DNA of 64,000 nt, taken from positions 124,001 to 188,000 of the forward strand of contig NW_019775596.1 of the NCBI RefSeq assembly GCF_001039355.2. The letters are read 5' to 3'. The notes beneath the pieces were generated by a model. The model had not been told where the DNA came from and did not search any database. It saw only the letters and a list, made by a program, of their open reading frames with translations. This document shows, one piece after another, positions 1 to 13,882 of this stretch. The translations under genes were made by a program, and so were the position numbers. Position 1 is the first letter of the stretch; each line of letters starts with the position of its first letter. The DNA is from Lingula anatina (lineage: Eukaryota > Brachiopoda > Lingulata > Lingulida > Lingulidae).

Positions 1-149
1 TGCATCATGGGAGTTTGATGTTGAAAATTATATAGTTCTTTATAAAAATTAGTTTGTATATCTGGGACTGAATATTCATGATTTAGAATAACGATTTGCA
101 TTTAATAATATACATGTAACTGTACTTACAACATTTCTTAATATCCCTG

Positions 150-361
150 TTTTACGAGATAATAACTTCCGGTAGAAATATCTGCGCATGCTTCGGGTTA
201 GAAAAGGTTGTGAGAGAAAACATCGTCGAAGGCCTAGCTGGCCAAACGTGAAGCAGTAAAACGGCGGCTTTAAAAATATTCCAGCTTATTGGAACAAAAA
301 TTATTTAGAGGGTTAGTCATTGTATCTCTAGTGGATATAAGTGCAATAATTAGTGTAGGAT
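150..361 (+). promoter_or_regulatory. Candidate TATA-less promoter and 5' leader of the ELAPOR gene
   Basis: An ETS-type ACTTCCGGT lies at 165-173 and an NRF1-like TGCGCATGC at 183-191. These motifs are typical of TATA-less housekeeping promoters. The frame of the coding start at 362 has a stop at 356-358, so no longer N-terminus is possible in this exon. An ATG at 289 opens a different frame that overlaps the real start and could act as an upstream ORF, unless the leader is spliced; several AG dinucleotides lie between 295 and 358. The transcription start cannot be fixed from sequence alone. Confidence 0.4.
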
Positions 362-2643
362 ATGGGGCTCTCATGTATATTTTTTACGGCGCTGCTTTTG
401 ACTGTGTTTTGGAGCGTCCATGCAGACGAATTGCCAACCTGTCAGGCGGTAAGTGTTATTATTATTATTATTTTTTCTTTGTTCATTTTTCTTTGTCTGC
501 TATCTTGTCTTGTCAGAAGTCAGTGATAACATTTACAGAAAAAAAGCCTGCAAATGGACATTTTTTGGCGAGAGTGGCTTTTAACCTTTTTTATGTCATT
601 TTTTATTAAATATCACTGTCAGTCACTAATATGAATATAATTTATTTTTGTGATGTAATTTTTAAGGTAATTTATCTAGACGGTTGTCTGAACAGTAAAT
701 GGATAGTGTAACCTATTTTATTGGTACAGTTAGAAATACTGTCAACAACAGCAGCTGCAGTAGATTATTACGGCTGTGTCAACAGCTCTCTTCTGATAAG
801 AAAACATGTTTGTCAATTTATTTATCAAACAATCCAGAGAAAAAAATGGAACTAAGCACATAGATTGGTTTAAACAGCTTTTTCACCTGGCCTAAAACTT
901 CAGTGCTTCATACAAAGGACCCTCATCTCCTTGTCATTTAGTAATGCTAGCAACATGTACCAGTATAATTTATATGGAATTACTCCTTTGTTATATGGCT
1001 TCATATACTGTGAAATATAAAAGACATCATGGGAAAGCTGAAATGATTAAAAAATGAAACATTTCCCAGGTTTTTTTTTTTAATTTGAGTATACTCTTAC
1101 GTATATCTTATTGTTGTGATTTTTGATCATTTTTCCTCTGAAATATCATATGAAGAATATACACGTAAGTTGAAAGCATATGGCTGGTTTTTCTGTTGTG
1201 TAGAATTTTATCTTCCTCTGTACATGACTTAAGTCTGGCTAGTTGGGGAGGGGGGTGTTTTAGTGTTACTGGTACGTCTTTCTGGTGGTCTTAGATATTG
1301 ATAGCAAGTCTAGGATCCTATTACGCAGCTTTCTCCCACATACACACAAAAATGGTACATATAATAATGATTGACTGAAACAGTATGATAAATTTACCTT
1401 ATATAAGGTAGTAAATTATAGCTGCATAGTTGTTTATTAGGACTGTGCTATCCTTTTTATTACAAACACTAGTTTCTGTTCTGGTATCAAGTCTACATTC
1501 AGCAAATCATAAAAGACTAGAAATTATTATTTTACTGTACAGTCATTTTCATGTGATTCTGTGAATGAAATCATCTATAAATTATAACTGCGTAGTTGAT
1601 CCCTTTTGATACCAGTATCAACTAGGATCCATACTTTAGTCATAAATATGTTCACCATGTTATTAAGCATGTGGTTGGCAGACAATATGAAGGACTATTG
1701 ATTTTTTAGCTGGCTTTACCCACATTCAGTGCGTATTTTACCATAGACAAGTGCATAAATGTGCAAATTAGTCATGCAAGTTTGTTGGGAACTAAAACCA
1801 AATAAAGATAATGGATGGTTGATTAAGGTAATGTGCAGCTGACATATATTATATCATTATGGTTGGTGGTAGACCTTCGTGAAAGTCTGCTTCATTTATA
1901 TGTTGTAGGTGAAGCAATGGCTTAGGGAACCTGTTGCCTTTAGTTTTTCAGAAATAAATGCAGGCTGTAAAACTGAAATAATTGTCTATGATAATAGTTG
2001 ATCAAATCGAAACAAGTATTTGCTGGCTGGCATATACAAGATATTCTTTCCTCTTTTTTTTTATGTTACGTAAGATGATCACTGCCGAGTTGTGCTGACA
2101 AAGAAAACTGTTCACGAGTCTGTGTTTTGATTCCAAAACTCTGAATATTTCATCACTATCTGTTAATGAAAAGATAGCATAAACAACAAATAATTTTTTT
2201 TTTTTTTTGGGCAAAATTTTTGTTAATCACTGTGTAAAAAAGAGAAATATTATTATTTTAATTAAATATTGAATGGTAAATGCCAATTTGAGGATGCAGT
2301 GTTTTAACTACAAGATTCTGAATCTTTATAATTTCATTGACATCTTTACACTATACATTAAAAATAACATTTACATTGCTTCATAATCTCAGGTCTTGTA
2401 TCTGAAAATTAGTCATTGTACCGGCAACAACCTTTTATTAATGGTTTTGAAATATTAACTTTTTAAGTATTCAGTTGCATATTTCATCAAAGTTTCTTTT
2501 TTTTCCTTGCAGAAAGACTTCCATTATGAATATACAGAATGTGACAGTAATGGTGGCAGATGGCGAGTATCTGTGCCAGTCCCTAACACGTGTGTAGATG
2601 GTGCTCCTAACCCACCTGTTAGGGGAAAGAGTTGTGGTAAGTA

Positions 2644-2731
<88 letters not shown>

Positions 2732-5700
2732 AGCTACAAACAAGCTTGAATAAGATTGTTAGAATATTTTCTTTACTTGACATGATTTGTTCTTTGGAAG
2801 ATATATACTGGAAGATGTTGTGTGGCTGACACCCCTTTCTCTTGTACTCATATATACTTCTACACGTCATGCATGCACACGTACGTGCACAAACACACAT
2901 ACACTTTGAACAGCATTGCACAGTACTGATAACATATACCAATCCCACAAACAAAGCATGCTGCATGTCTGATTAAGTTGCCTTTTATCATGAACTTTTA
3001 GATAGAAACCATGTACTAAATCATCACAAAACTATGAAAAAAAAAATTATATTTTATCACAAAATAGACTACCACAGACCCGTGAATCAAAAGGAGATTT
3101 AACTGGGGCCAGGATATCTGTTTTGTGAATCCAATGTTTTAAATTAAAAAGAAAAATGAAATTATTAAATTCAAAAATAATGATATATTTCTGATCAATA
3201 CAGGTGATTGAAAGGGTAATGTACTGTAATACACCACAAGAGCATGATTTGTCTGTAATATAAGATGTATCCTGGTTTTACCATAGAGGATGTAGACAAC
3301 AATGTACCCAGACTTGGTGCATCTTGAGTTCATGTGGGACATGGGTGCGTGCAATATACATTATTGTTGGGTCTTTTGTTCTCAACACCCACCCTGGTAT
3401 AAAAAAAAAGTTGCGCTCCTTTATTGGATTTTTTTTCTTCCCCTATGATTGATTAATTGTTTGAATACCTATTCCGAAAGAAAAGAGCTGTTTAGAAATA
3501 AGGTTTCACAAGATAAATTGTTCCATAGCCATTCTGAAAGAAAAGAGCTGCTTAGAAGTAAGGTTCCACAAATCTTTACCAGCATTTTCAAATGATCATT
3601 GTCAAAGCTGTGTTGAAATCAGACTTCGTGGAGAGACATTTAACATTAAACAGGCAGCTAGGTGTACTATTGGAACTTTGCATGTCACATTAAACACTCT
3701 GCATAGCACATGTGTTCTTCTTTGTTGACACAATCTGTATACCACAGATTTTAATATCAATACAAATAATTCTTCTTGGCAAAATTAATTTATTCTCTGG
3801 CTTCTTGAATGTTATCTACTTCGAACCTTAGAGTCAGAGGAATGTGGAATTATAAAGTCAACATTCTCTAAACTGATTTCACTATATTGTTAATTTTGGC
3901 TGATTTGGCTAAAGGCAGGGACGTTAGAATGTAGGCACAAACTACCATATTTTCACAGAATGCCTTCAAGATAATAAAATTCACAATAATCATATGTTTG
4001 CATTTGCATCCTGAACTTTGCGTAAAATACTACTATTCCTAGTATATATATTTGGCCAACAGATTACACAAATTTAAGAGAGCAGCCTATAAGGCTACAG
4101 TAGTCTGGTATATGTACTGTTTGATCTATATTAAATACAGGATAACATGTTTAAATAGAGGATGATTTTGTGGGTAACCTGATGTGTGTGTTTGGAGATA
4201 TATTATCATCCACTTTCAATTCAACAAAAAGTCATGAAATACTTCTCATGTTACACCTAAGCAAGCGTGATGTTCGGTATCTTTGGCCTGACTGCCGCGC
4301 TAATATCAACTTCTTGCCAGTAGCCTAAAATCATAATGGCCAAAGAATTCTTTGCTATGTGTAAAACTATATTTATAAGCTTTAGTCACATCTCATTTCC
4401 TTCAGGCATCTACCCCTTCCCCCCCCCCCCCTTGACTGAATAGCCTTGGCAAGTTGGCACTGAAGCTTCTTATTCTTTTCACCTAGAACTAAACAAAATA
4501 TAGTCACTGTATGTCATCTTTGACAGCATGACCACTGTAATTTTTTCTACACACCTTACTTTTACTAGTAGTCAACAATAGAATCCCATAATTGCAATGG
4601 TATATAATATACAGTTGTGTTTTCTGAATGCTACTCTCCTGTCAGTTATATCAATGTCATTTTACAGATGAGAGATCACTGGTGAAAGTGTAGTCACTGT
4701 GTTTATGGTGTGCTAAGCATTATTGTTCATTTTGTTGATGATTGTCGGAGAGTCCAAAGCAAGTGTGAAGTGCCATATGTTAGACAGTTCTGATCCAACG
4801 GCATTACTCTTTTTATCTTTAACACATTTATTAGTTTATGGGAATTATCAGGCTCGTAGCCAATAATTTCAGAGGGAGGGTTCGTTTTCTGAAAAAGTGG
4901 ACCTTTTACCATAAAATCCTCAAGTACATAGGTCAAATTTTACCTAGAGTGGACCTTTTCCCAAGGGTGGTTCTTTTGACCCCCCCCCCCCGAACCCCCC
5001 TGGCTACGGGCCTGATTATAATTAGTGTACATATGTGGAGATGGTAAATTGGCATTACTCTCTTCCATCACCATTATGAAGTATTGTAGTCTAAAATTCA
5101 TGTTATTCAATATACTTTACAACATGTATTAATAAGATTATAAATTATTACATTTAGAAAGAAAGGATGAAGAAATTTGCTAAATGAAAATTTCATACAT
5201 AAGAATTAATTAAGTTATTGCAGCAAAACATACCCTGTCTGTTTATGTATGTTTTTACTTTGTCACAGCCAGACACATGAAGTCTTGGGGTTTCTAATGA
5301 ATTACAACTGTCAGAAAACATAGTTGTAGCTATTTCATTCTTGCAGCCCCACAACAATTTTTAGGGTATCTTAGTATAAATTGTTGTAGGCTTTCACAAA
5401 GTTTACTATTGTGAAGAGAGGTAATGCTATAGTTCTTAAAGTTCATAATATTTCCCAGTTTTTGTTGTAGACAAAGATTTTCACGAAGTGTAAAGAAAAA
5501 TAAAGAGTAACCAATTATTCATTTTCACTAAATTGAATGTTATACGTCTTTCGATTTTTTTGTTTTGTTCTCAAGACATCCTTTTTCATTTAAAACATTT
5601 TATGACATTATACTGACATTTTTGTGACAAATATTTGCAGAAATGATTACATTGGTTCTAAATATAAATATAAATGGTATGTAGGCTTAAAACCACCAAC

Positions 5701-8700
5701 TGGTTTTAAAGGTAAAACTAAATAAAACAAGGAAAAGTTTCATTTGCATGTGAAAAGTTCATCAATTTTGCCATCATTGTAGAAACCCATGTAGCTCCAT
5801 TTGGCAGTTTCATGCTACATGAGGGATATAATCATTATAATCAGTTATGATTGATAGTATGAAAAATGGCATTACTTCAATTGAATTTTAGAACTGAGCA
5901 TGAATAATTACAATAATCTATCTTGCACCTGCTGCTATTCTGTCCACAATATGAAATATGAGTTTTATTAAGTCCTCAAGTAATAATTACCCATGTCTAT
6001 ACAATATTCTGAACTTTTGCTTTAGTGTTATGCTTAAACACCAAATTCCCCTTGCTTGTGTAAAATATTGATTGATTGAAAATAAGTGAGTGCAGTTTTT
6101 ATTTGATATTTAATACTGACAAGCTGGGGTCGATTTGACATACTAGTATAACATACTAGATTAAATGAAAAACTAGTTGAGAGAGACAAATTTCCACTGC
6201 ACTTACAGCCCAGTTAGACACATACTAGTATACTTGTAATGGTAAAACAAGCTTGAGCATTATAGTCCTATAATGAAACCTGCAATGGAAATGGTCACAG
6301 TTTGCAAAATGTTAGAACATTAAGAAGATAAATTTTGTGATATACAAGAGCTGCTTGGCTATACCACAGGTGATAAAAATAAAATGATCTTGTGGTTATC
6401 TGTGTCAGTGGCCCTTTGTAAATGGCCTTACAGTAAGTAGAACTGCAAAATTTATAGTAGACTGTGTGCCTGTCTTCATGTTTTAGACAAGGGTAACAAG
6501 TACTCCCAGTTCTGACAGAATACATCATCATCATTCAGGGGCGGATTTAGGCCGTCTTCTGGGTCTTCTGGAAGACGGTCAGATTTTCAAGTTTACATTA
6601 ACGGATATCTATTTTTTCTGTCGGAAGACGGTCAGAAATGGAGGATGGATCAATAAAGATAATTTGGAAGACTGTCAGAAAATGTAACTGGATCCGCCCC
6701 TGTCATTGGCATACTATTGTCAGTTCATGAGTTTTGTTTCAATATAGTGAAAAATCTTGTACTGGTTCACATGTTCATATTAACATTTCATAGTTAGCCA
6801 TACAGTGCAGCTGTTGCTCTGAAATCCAACAGGATGCTGTCATTATTGGCATGTGAGTGCCTGATCTTTGTTCTTGGTTTAAATCAGCATGCTTGTCTCC
6901 AATTTACAGACTTCACCTGTGAAGCTGGCCAGTACTTGGAGATTCAGGGGGACCAAGAATGCCACAAATGCCCAGCTGGGACCTTCTCCCTGGGGGGTGG
7001 GGTTCGCTTTGAAGAATGGCAGGGCATACCCAAGGGATTTGCTGTGGAGACTGAGGGATTCCAAGGACCAGATATCCTGTCTTCGACTACTGAACATAAT
7101 AACTGTAGCAAGTGAGTGTGGCAGATATTACATGTCAAAAGGAACTTTATTTGAAATTGGATGTATACATTTGAATGGGCAAGAAATCATAACCAGGTTT
7201 AGGCTAGAATGTTCTAGGGAGCTTTGCCTCTCAACAAAGACTGCTTTCACATGGGAATACTTGGGACCTAGAACAGCTCTAAATATTTTGAGCATGGGGT
7301 CATTTTCTGATGATGTGTATTTTTAAACAGCATGTTTTTATAAGATGTTCCATGTCACAGTAAAGACCTCATTTTTCAAAAGAGAACCAAATCATGGGTT
7401 ACAGAAATGTTAATTTGTTACACAACAGCAAATGACATAGAAATATATGAGATGTATATGTCTTATGACTTAATTTATTTACCATTTCACAGCTCTGGGT
7501 GGGTTGCCAAAGGTGCCTACCTGTCGGCCAATGCTGAGGACAGATGTTACACCAAGCTGATTTATACCACTGACTTGGTCCGTGCAGGATACCTCCGCTT
7601 TGAGTATCAGTTCAGGGATGAGACTAATCAGCTTTTTCACATCAATGTAAGTTGGACTTGACTGGTTTATGGGGTTTCTGTTGGCAGAAGTTTCTAGTCC
7701 TTAAGCACTGAAAATGTTTCTAACACTAAGTGAAAAAAAAAGAAAAAAAAGCTGTGCAATTGTTCACATATTCTTCAACCAGAACGTGGTCTTTGGCTAA
7801 AATTTTGCATACCAGAGTAAGCCTAGTAAATGAAGTGTTTATTGTAGGTGTAGAAAATATTGTATGTGAAAACCAACAACATAACCAATATAACTGTTAC
7901 ATTTGTTTTCTTCTTCCTTCTCTTGTTTAGGTACAGAACAGTCAGTGTGCTACATCAACCAGAGGAGGCAACCTCTGGCTAACTGGTACAGAGGAAGGAG
8001 AGTGGAAACGCAAACACGTAGGTGTAGAAAATATTGTTATAACAGACAACATAATACAACATAATACTATGATTTAGTCATCATCATGATTATAGTTACA
8101 TTTACTTGCTATGCCACATCCCAACACGTTCCAGCAAACATTTTGTCTTTGGAACCAGGTTGCTTTCATCTTGCATATGTTCAAGTGTTATATTGGTTCT
8201 TCATTCAGAGAAATCAATAATGAGAGAGTGATTTATAACCGTGTCTAACAATGATAATTTACAAAAACTTATTGTAAATACTTTCTTCTATTATAATTCA
8301 GGGAAAACCATTCATTTTGATGAGGTTTTCTGTTACATTTGAATCTTTTTGGTGAAAATTGGATCATTCTAGATAAATTTGAAGCAAGGCCCCAACACAC
8401 TGGTATGGAAAGTGATGGCGTTCAACACAGGTCAGACCAAGCATAGCTTCAAACCTGTCCTGATTAGAAATGTGGAGATAAGTGGTGAGTTGAAGACATT
8501 GGGGTATGATCAGGCTGAGTGGAGACAGTTTGTTCATAAATCCCTTAGTTCTAATTAGCAAATTGAGTGTACCCAAATGTTATGAATATCAGAGATGATG
8601 TAATTTTTTCTAAACTTCCTAGCAGATGTGTGCAGGAAGTTCTGCTAGATTAATATAAACTTACACTAATATGTTTTGTTGACCTTATAATTCAAATGAT

Positions 8701-9355
8701 GCTGCAATCAGTTTAGAGACATATAGAAAGCCAAAATGTCATGGCAAAATTGTTTTATATATATTTTACCTTTTATTATATTTCCAGGTGTTGCTTACAC
8801 ATCAGAGTGTACAAAATGTCGCAATGGCACACACAGTGATGAGGGCGCCAACATTTGCTCCTTGTGCAAAGAGAATACATACTCCCTTCATGGCGCTGCT
8901 AGCTGCACACCCTGTGACCAACTTACAGAATATTCAGGTATGTTGTTGAACATTGGTAATGAAGCTTTTGAGTTGAAAGAAACCTTCCAGGAGAAAAAGT
9001 GCAGAATTAACAAGAAGTGAACAGGTGGGTTTTGCAGTGTGTAATGTAAACTAGAGATCTACCTGTGAGTCTAAAACCTAGGTTCACGCTCTTCTCTGCT
9101 CTGTATCATCACAAGTAAAGAGCAGGACAGGCTTGTATTCTTTCTTTCAGTAGTGAGTAAGATTAATATATCCAACTTGCAGAAACAGTTCCGAGTCTTC
9201 AAAATTTACATACAGTGTTTATTTGTATTTTTTTTCTGAAATGCTCTATTTTCATTATTATAACAGAGGCTGGAGCCACCAAGTGTCTGCCCCGTCCTGC
9301 ATGCAAGGAAAGTGATTACTTTGAATACTTCTTGACATGTGATAAAAATGGACAG
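362..9355 (+). CDS. ELAPOR: ELAPOR exons 1-8: signal peptide, N-terminal ectodomain and first Cys-rich repeat
   Basis: Exons: 362-448, 2513-2636, 6910-7111, 7493-7646, 7931-8017, 8373-8484, 8788-8937, 9267-9355. Exon 1 encodes MGLSCIFFTALLLTVFWS, a clear signal peptide, followed by DELPTCQA. Exon 2 gives KDFHYEYTECDSNGGRWRVS, one of the best conserved family blocks. Exon 3 carries a CHKCPAGTFSLGGGVRFEEW stretch. Exons 4-6 form a beta-rich segment with FEYQFRDETN and KPVLIRNVEISG. Exon 7 has the Cys pattern CTKCRNGTHSDEG...CSLCKENTYS...CTPC, an ephrin-receptor-like module. All donors are GT and all acceptors AG. Junction phases after exons 1-8 are 0,1,2,0,0,1,1,0. Confidence 0.92.
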
Positions 9356-12300
9356 GTGAGACAGGTGTTAATCTGGGTGCAGATTGGTCACTGAAGGGCC
9401 ACTGTGTTTTGTTATTGTCATAGTTATAAGTTAACATAAACAAATACTTCAGGTTATTTTTTGCAAATTATTCTTTTTATGAGATGTGTGAAGTATTTTG
9501 CCTTTTAATTTTTTCATTTTATTGTTATTTTTCAATCAATTCTCAGAACACTACAGTTAATTTTTGTTGATAAGACATGATAAAATCCTCTGTAAGTTTA
9601 ACTCAAGGTTTCATTTGATGCCAGGATTAACACATTTTCCTGACTGAAACTCTTTCAGACTCAGAAATTGTACAAATGGATTGAGCCTCAGATCTGCCGA
9701 ACTGACGTCCCAGGAGCCATACAACTACCGCCATCTGGTGAGAAGAAGCCTTGTCCACCATGTAACCCTGGCATGCAGCGTGTGGATAACTCCCCAAACT
9801 GTACCTTCTGTCCTGCCAATACAGTCTCTGACGGCAGCAAGCCATGTGCTCCGTGCCCTGTGTCAACTGCAGCCAAGTACGAGATTAATTATCACTGGTG
9901 GAACGATCTGCCACAGAATATGACCACCAGTTGCGCTCGGGATGATGGTACGTTGCAAGTGTTTGTTTGAGTGCACGTGCGTGCCTGTCTGAGTAGGGGT
10001 GTTTGATTTTGTGAACGTGTCTTTTCCAGACATTTGCCTGTATATGTATTTGAATATCTATGTTAATAACAAATTCTGATTCTGCTTTACTTCTCCAAAG
10101 AAAATCTGAAGCAGTCAGACAATATGGCATGGCAAGGACATCATGATAGCTTTCTCTGTGGGATTTTAAAATTGAAAATGATTTGAGACATTTCTACATG
10201 TAAATCTTCAACTATTGTGACTTTTTCTACATCATTGAACATCATCGTTATTATATCTGAAGATTAATCAGCAGAATTGAGGTAAAAGAAAAACACTTGA
10301 AATATTTCAGACGAATTTTGCCTTCAGCGTATGGGCTGGCAACCACTGGGGGATCACCTTAGCAGTGGCAAGGGGCACCAGCCTGAAGACTACCTGGTTG
10401 TCATGTTGAGGCTGGGAGGGGTGCAGGGGGAAGCTCAGATGATTGGAGGGAAAGCAAAGACACTCTCCACTGTCAGTTTTGTGTTCGACCTGAATTGTGA
10501 CCAGGAGAAAAAGGCATCGCATCCCTGTATCTTTTATTTTACTACAGTAAGTGAATTTGATTTTTTTAGATTGTAGTTAATTTTTTTTTTTTTTGTAAAA
10601 GGCCATGTTTTTATTGTCATGTATGGTCTTGAACATTTTTTTTTTTTTTTCCACTTTATGCAATTGTAAATATCTCTTATTAAATCTTTTTTCTCCTTAT
10701 ATATAATGTCCCTGTATTTTACACCTGTAACTTTGCTACCCAGAAAGAGTAATGGAAATTTGGTTATTTATTTATTTATATTATTAGAGAAAATATTTAT
10801 TTATAATCTGTTTATATTATTTCACATTCTTCATTGCAGTGTCAGCTTATTTTAACTTTCATATTTATCAGCCAAGTGTTGATTATTCAAATTGGCAAGT
10901 TATTTTTCAGGAATCCGAGAGCATAGGCATGAATGTGGTCAAATTTTGGAGTGGACACCAAGAAAAGCAGGAATTTAGGTAGGCGCAGTAATAAGTGATG
11001 CTTTTCTCATTTCTCTAATGTTTCCAATTTTTTTTTTATTGTTGTAGATACAATTCATAATCATGACTTGTGGCTCTGGTATATTTAGAAGGACAGTTAT
11101 ACACAGATTGTTCATGTCTGCCTAATAAACATGCACGTAACTATGGGTTGTTGAAATCGGAAGGTTGCATTTTTCTTGTAAAAAAAAAAATAGAATGTTT
11201 GTGATTTCAAAGATTGGATGTCTGTAATAATTACTATAAAACAGATTTGAATGAGTTGTAGAGCATTTCCTTTCGTTATAATTTACTTTTACAGTTGTGA
11301 AATTTGATGTACCAGAGAGGGCTATGTATGTAGTTAAAAGTGTGCTATTTTTACACATATCCCACTAGTTGACATTATTTTGTCTTTTGACAGTTTTCCA
11401 ATCACACAGAATGAGGAAATGGTGTTCTCATGGGCTTTCCAAGGTGCCACAGTGAATGAAGAGGCAAGAATCTATTCCATCAAGATCACAAACACCATAG
11501 AAGGCGGGGCTTCTGTCTGCGAGGATTGTCCAATGGGAACACAGAAAGATGGGTAAGTTGTCAGTCACTTTATGGGGTGGGGCAACTGTCACTTTTGAGT
11601 GGTGCTGTTCAAGGGGGAGGATGAAAGATTTGTAAAGAGTCAGTTATTCTGTAGGGTGGGGCAAATGTATCTGTGTGAGCATTTGATAAAAAGTTTAAAG
11701 AAAGCTTTCTGTAGGGATGATTTCATTAGTTAGTAGGTATCACATGCAGTAGTCTGTGGTTGCAGTCCTGAGGTCTATTTTACAGGTGAACTTAAGAATG
11801 AAAGTGAGTCTTAACTTTTAGATGAATGCAAAATTGTTGTCAATTTTGACCAAAGATAAATCATCATTAGTAGTCCAGTTGTATGAAAGATTCTATACGT
11901 TTTACTACAAGAAGGACAAAGATACTGCTTCAGATCAATTACTCCATTCCAGTGGACTTGGGCTTTTGATCTTGAATAAAAGTAGACCAAAATTTAGGTC
12001 TTGAGTGCAAAAGCCAATTCTCAGTCTAAAATTATTATCTTTGTGCACTAATTGTCATATCTTCTATCCACAGCTGTGTTCCATGTCCTGAGGGTCACTA
12101 CATTGACCGCAACTCGTCCACTTGTGTCCAATGTCCAGAAAACACCATTATCACCAGTAACAGAGCCTACGGCATAGAGTCTTGCATTCCGTGTGGTAAG
12201 GGGCTGGTGTCGAAGGACCGCAAGACTTGCTCCAGTGACTGCCACTTCAAAGACAAGGCTGGACATGAATATGATTTTACTAGTCTCAGGGGGTAGGCGA

Positions 12301-12883
12301 ATGTGAAGTAGCACGGCCAATACATAATAATGATCCTTGTTTGGTGAAGTAAACATTTTGTGATAAACGTCAATACTTATCAAAAGTAATAAAATAATAC
12401 ATTAAAGAGGAATGTAAATAGAATTTATGTTCAAATCTCATGTCTTTTCCTATGGGAGATAATTTTGGAAAAAAAATTATCGATGCCCTATTAATGAGTT
12501 GCAAAATTTGAAACCTTTATAATTAAAATATCTGTGCAAGTCTCTAATTTAAAAGTAAGCTTTTGTATTCATACCATGTAGTTGCAATGTGAAAATCTGT
12601 ACCCTATTAATATGTTATTCTGTTTGTATTGAATGCCCTTTGATTCATACCCAAGGCCATCCCTACATTTTATTATAATGGCTATGTGAGAACATTTGCC
12701 AGTACCAGCTGGTTTCTAAGTTTGTATATCTCACTGTGTTCAGGTTCCACACTACAGCGGGCAGCACCCTGTTCACGTCCAGTGGCACCCAGTACTACCA
12801 CCACTTTAACTTCACTATCTGTGGTACCACTGTGGAGGAGACCACTGTGCAGTGTCCTAATAATGTCTCCACTGTCAGGGTAG

Positions 12884-12962
<79 letters not shown>

Positions 12963-13807
12963 CGCGCATGGGCATAAGTGGGAGTAATACATGTGGCAGA
13001 TAGTATGGCCTGTCTAAAAGTGTATGTCTATGTTTGTGAATGTTTGTGTTTGTGAAAGAGGCACAGGCATATACAGATTCAGGTCATGAAGACAACTGAA
13101 GACATGAAGACAAATCAATATAATTGTACTTAAAAAAACTTTTTAGTAGTAACTTTTTCTCATTTACAAAATAAACCAGTATTAATAAAAAAATCCCAGG
13201 TGCTTTATATGATAACATAACTGTGCACTTGCAGGCCTTATTGGAGCAAGATTATGCCTCAACTCACTTGGATAATGCTACTAACAATGCCACTACCACT
13301 ACCACACCTTCACCTGATACTATAATGAAAAGAAGGGCTGCATTTGAATTTGACCAAGGAGTATGTTTATAGTAATGGTGTTGGGTCTTGGGGGTCTGGT
13401 GGACTTGATGTCAGGGATAGAGGGTTTTAACATATTAAGGTCTTTTGGTTTGGTGGAGTTGATCTGAGGCATCAAGTTGATGATTTGGTTTTAAAATTTG
13501 GTGCCCTGAATATAATATAATAGCAATCCTAGTCATTTTTAACTTTTCCAGCCTATTTTTTATTTTCTCTTTTTCTGTTGCATCTGGTTTTCCTGTTTTA
13601 TCCATCCTTTCCTCTTTTATTTTGAATGCATGTTTGTTTGTAGGGAGAGCAACTGTTGGGGCTGGTGAAAAAAGATATGACTTTCATTTTGAAGGTAGTC
13701 AGATAACCAGTAGTTAGATAGGAGCATTACCAGAATGCTTTTGTAGGATTTTCATTGTACTGCTTGTTGAGATGGTCTTTATGGTAATTACTCTTAAGAT
13801 TTTAAGC

Positions 13808-13882
<75 letters not shown>

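Larger units (their letters stand above)
2637..6909 (+). other. ELAPOR intron 2, largest intron
   Basis: This 4.3-kb intron starts at a GTAAGT immediately followed by a CT/CA microsatellite and ends at TTTACAG before exon 3. It holds a 40-base duplicated segment (3472-3571) and two short TIR elements (4849-5014 and 6536-6702). No coding sequence is visible. Confidence 0.7.

Noticed and set aside
289-609. 106-codon ORF at the left edge
   Set aside because: Wrong frame for the ELAPOR signal peptide and runs through the GTAAGT donor into the intron. Kept only as a possible uORF.
2471-2966. ORFs rich in Cys-Val, Thr-His and Arg-Glu
   Set aside because: Translations of the CT/CA microsatellite on both strands.
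6879-7326. Overlapping ORFs on both strands around ELAPOR exon 3
   Set aside because: Shadow frames. The family-conserved Cys frame with correct splice phase is 6910-7111.
12048-12383. Minus-strand ORFs opposite exon 13
   Set aside because: Antisense shadow of ELAPOR coding sequence.
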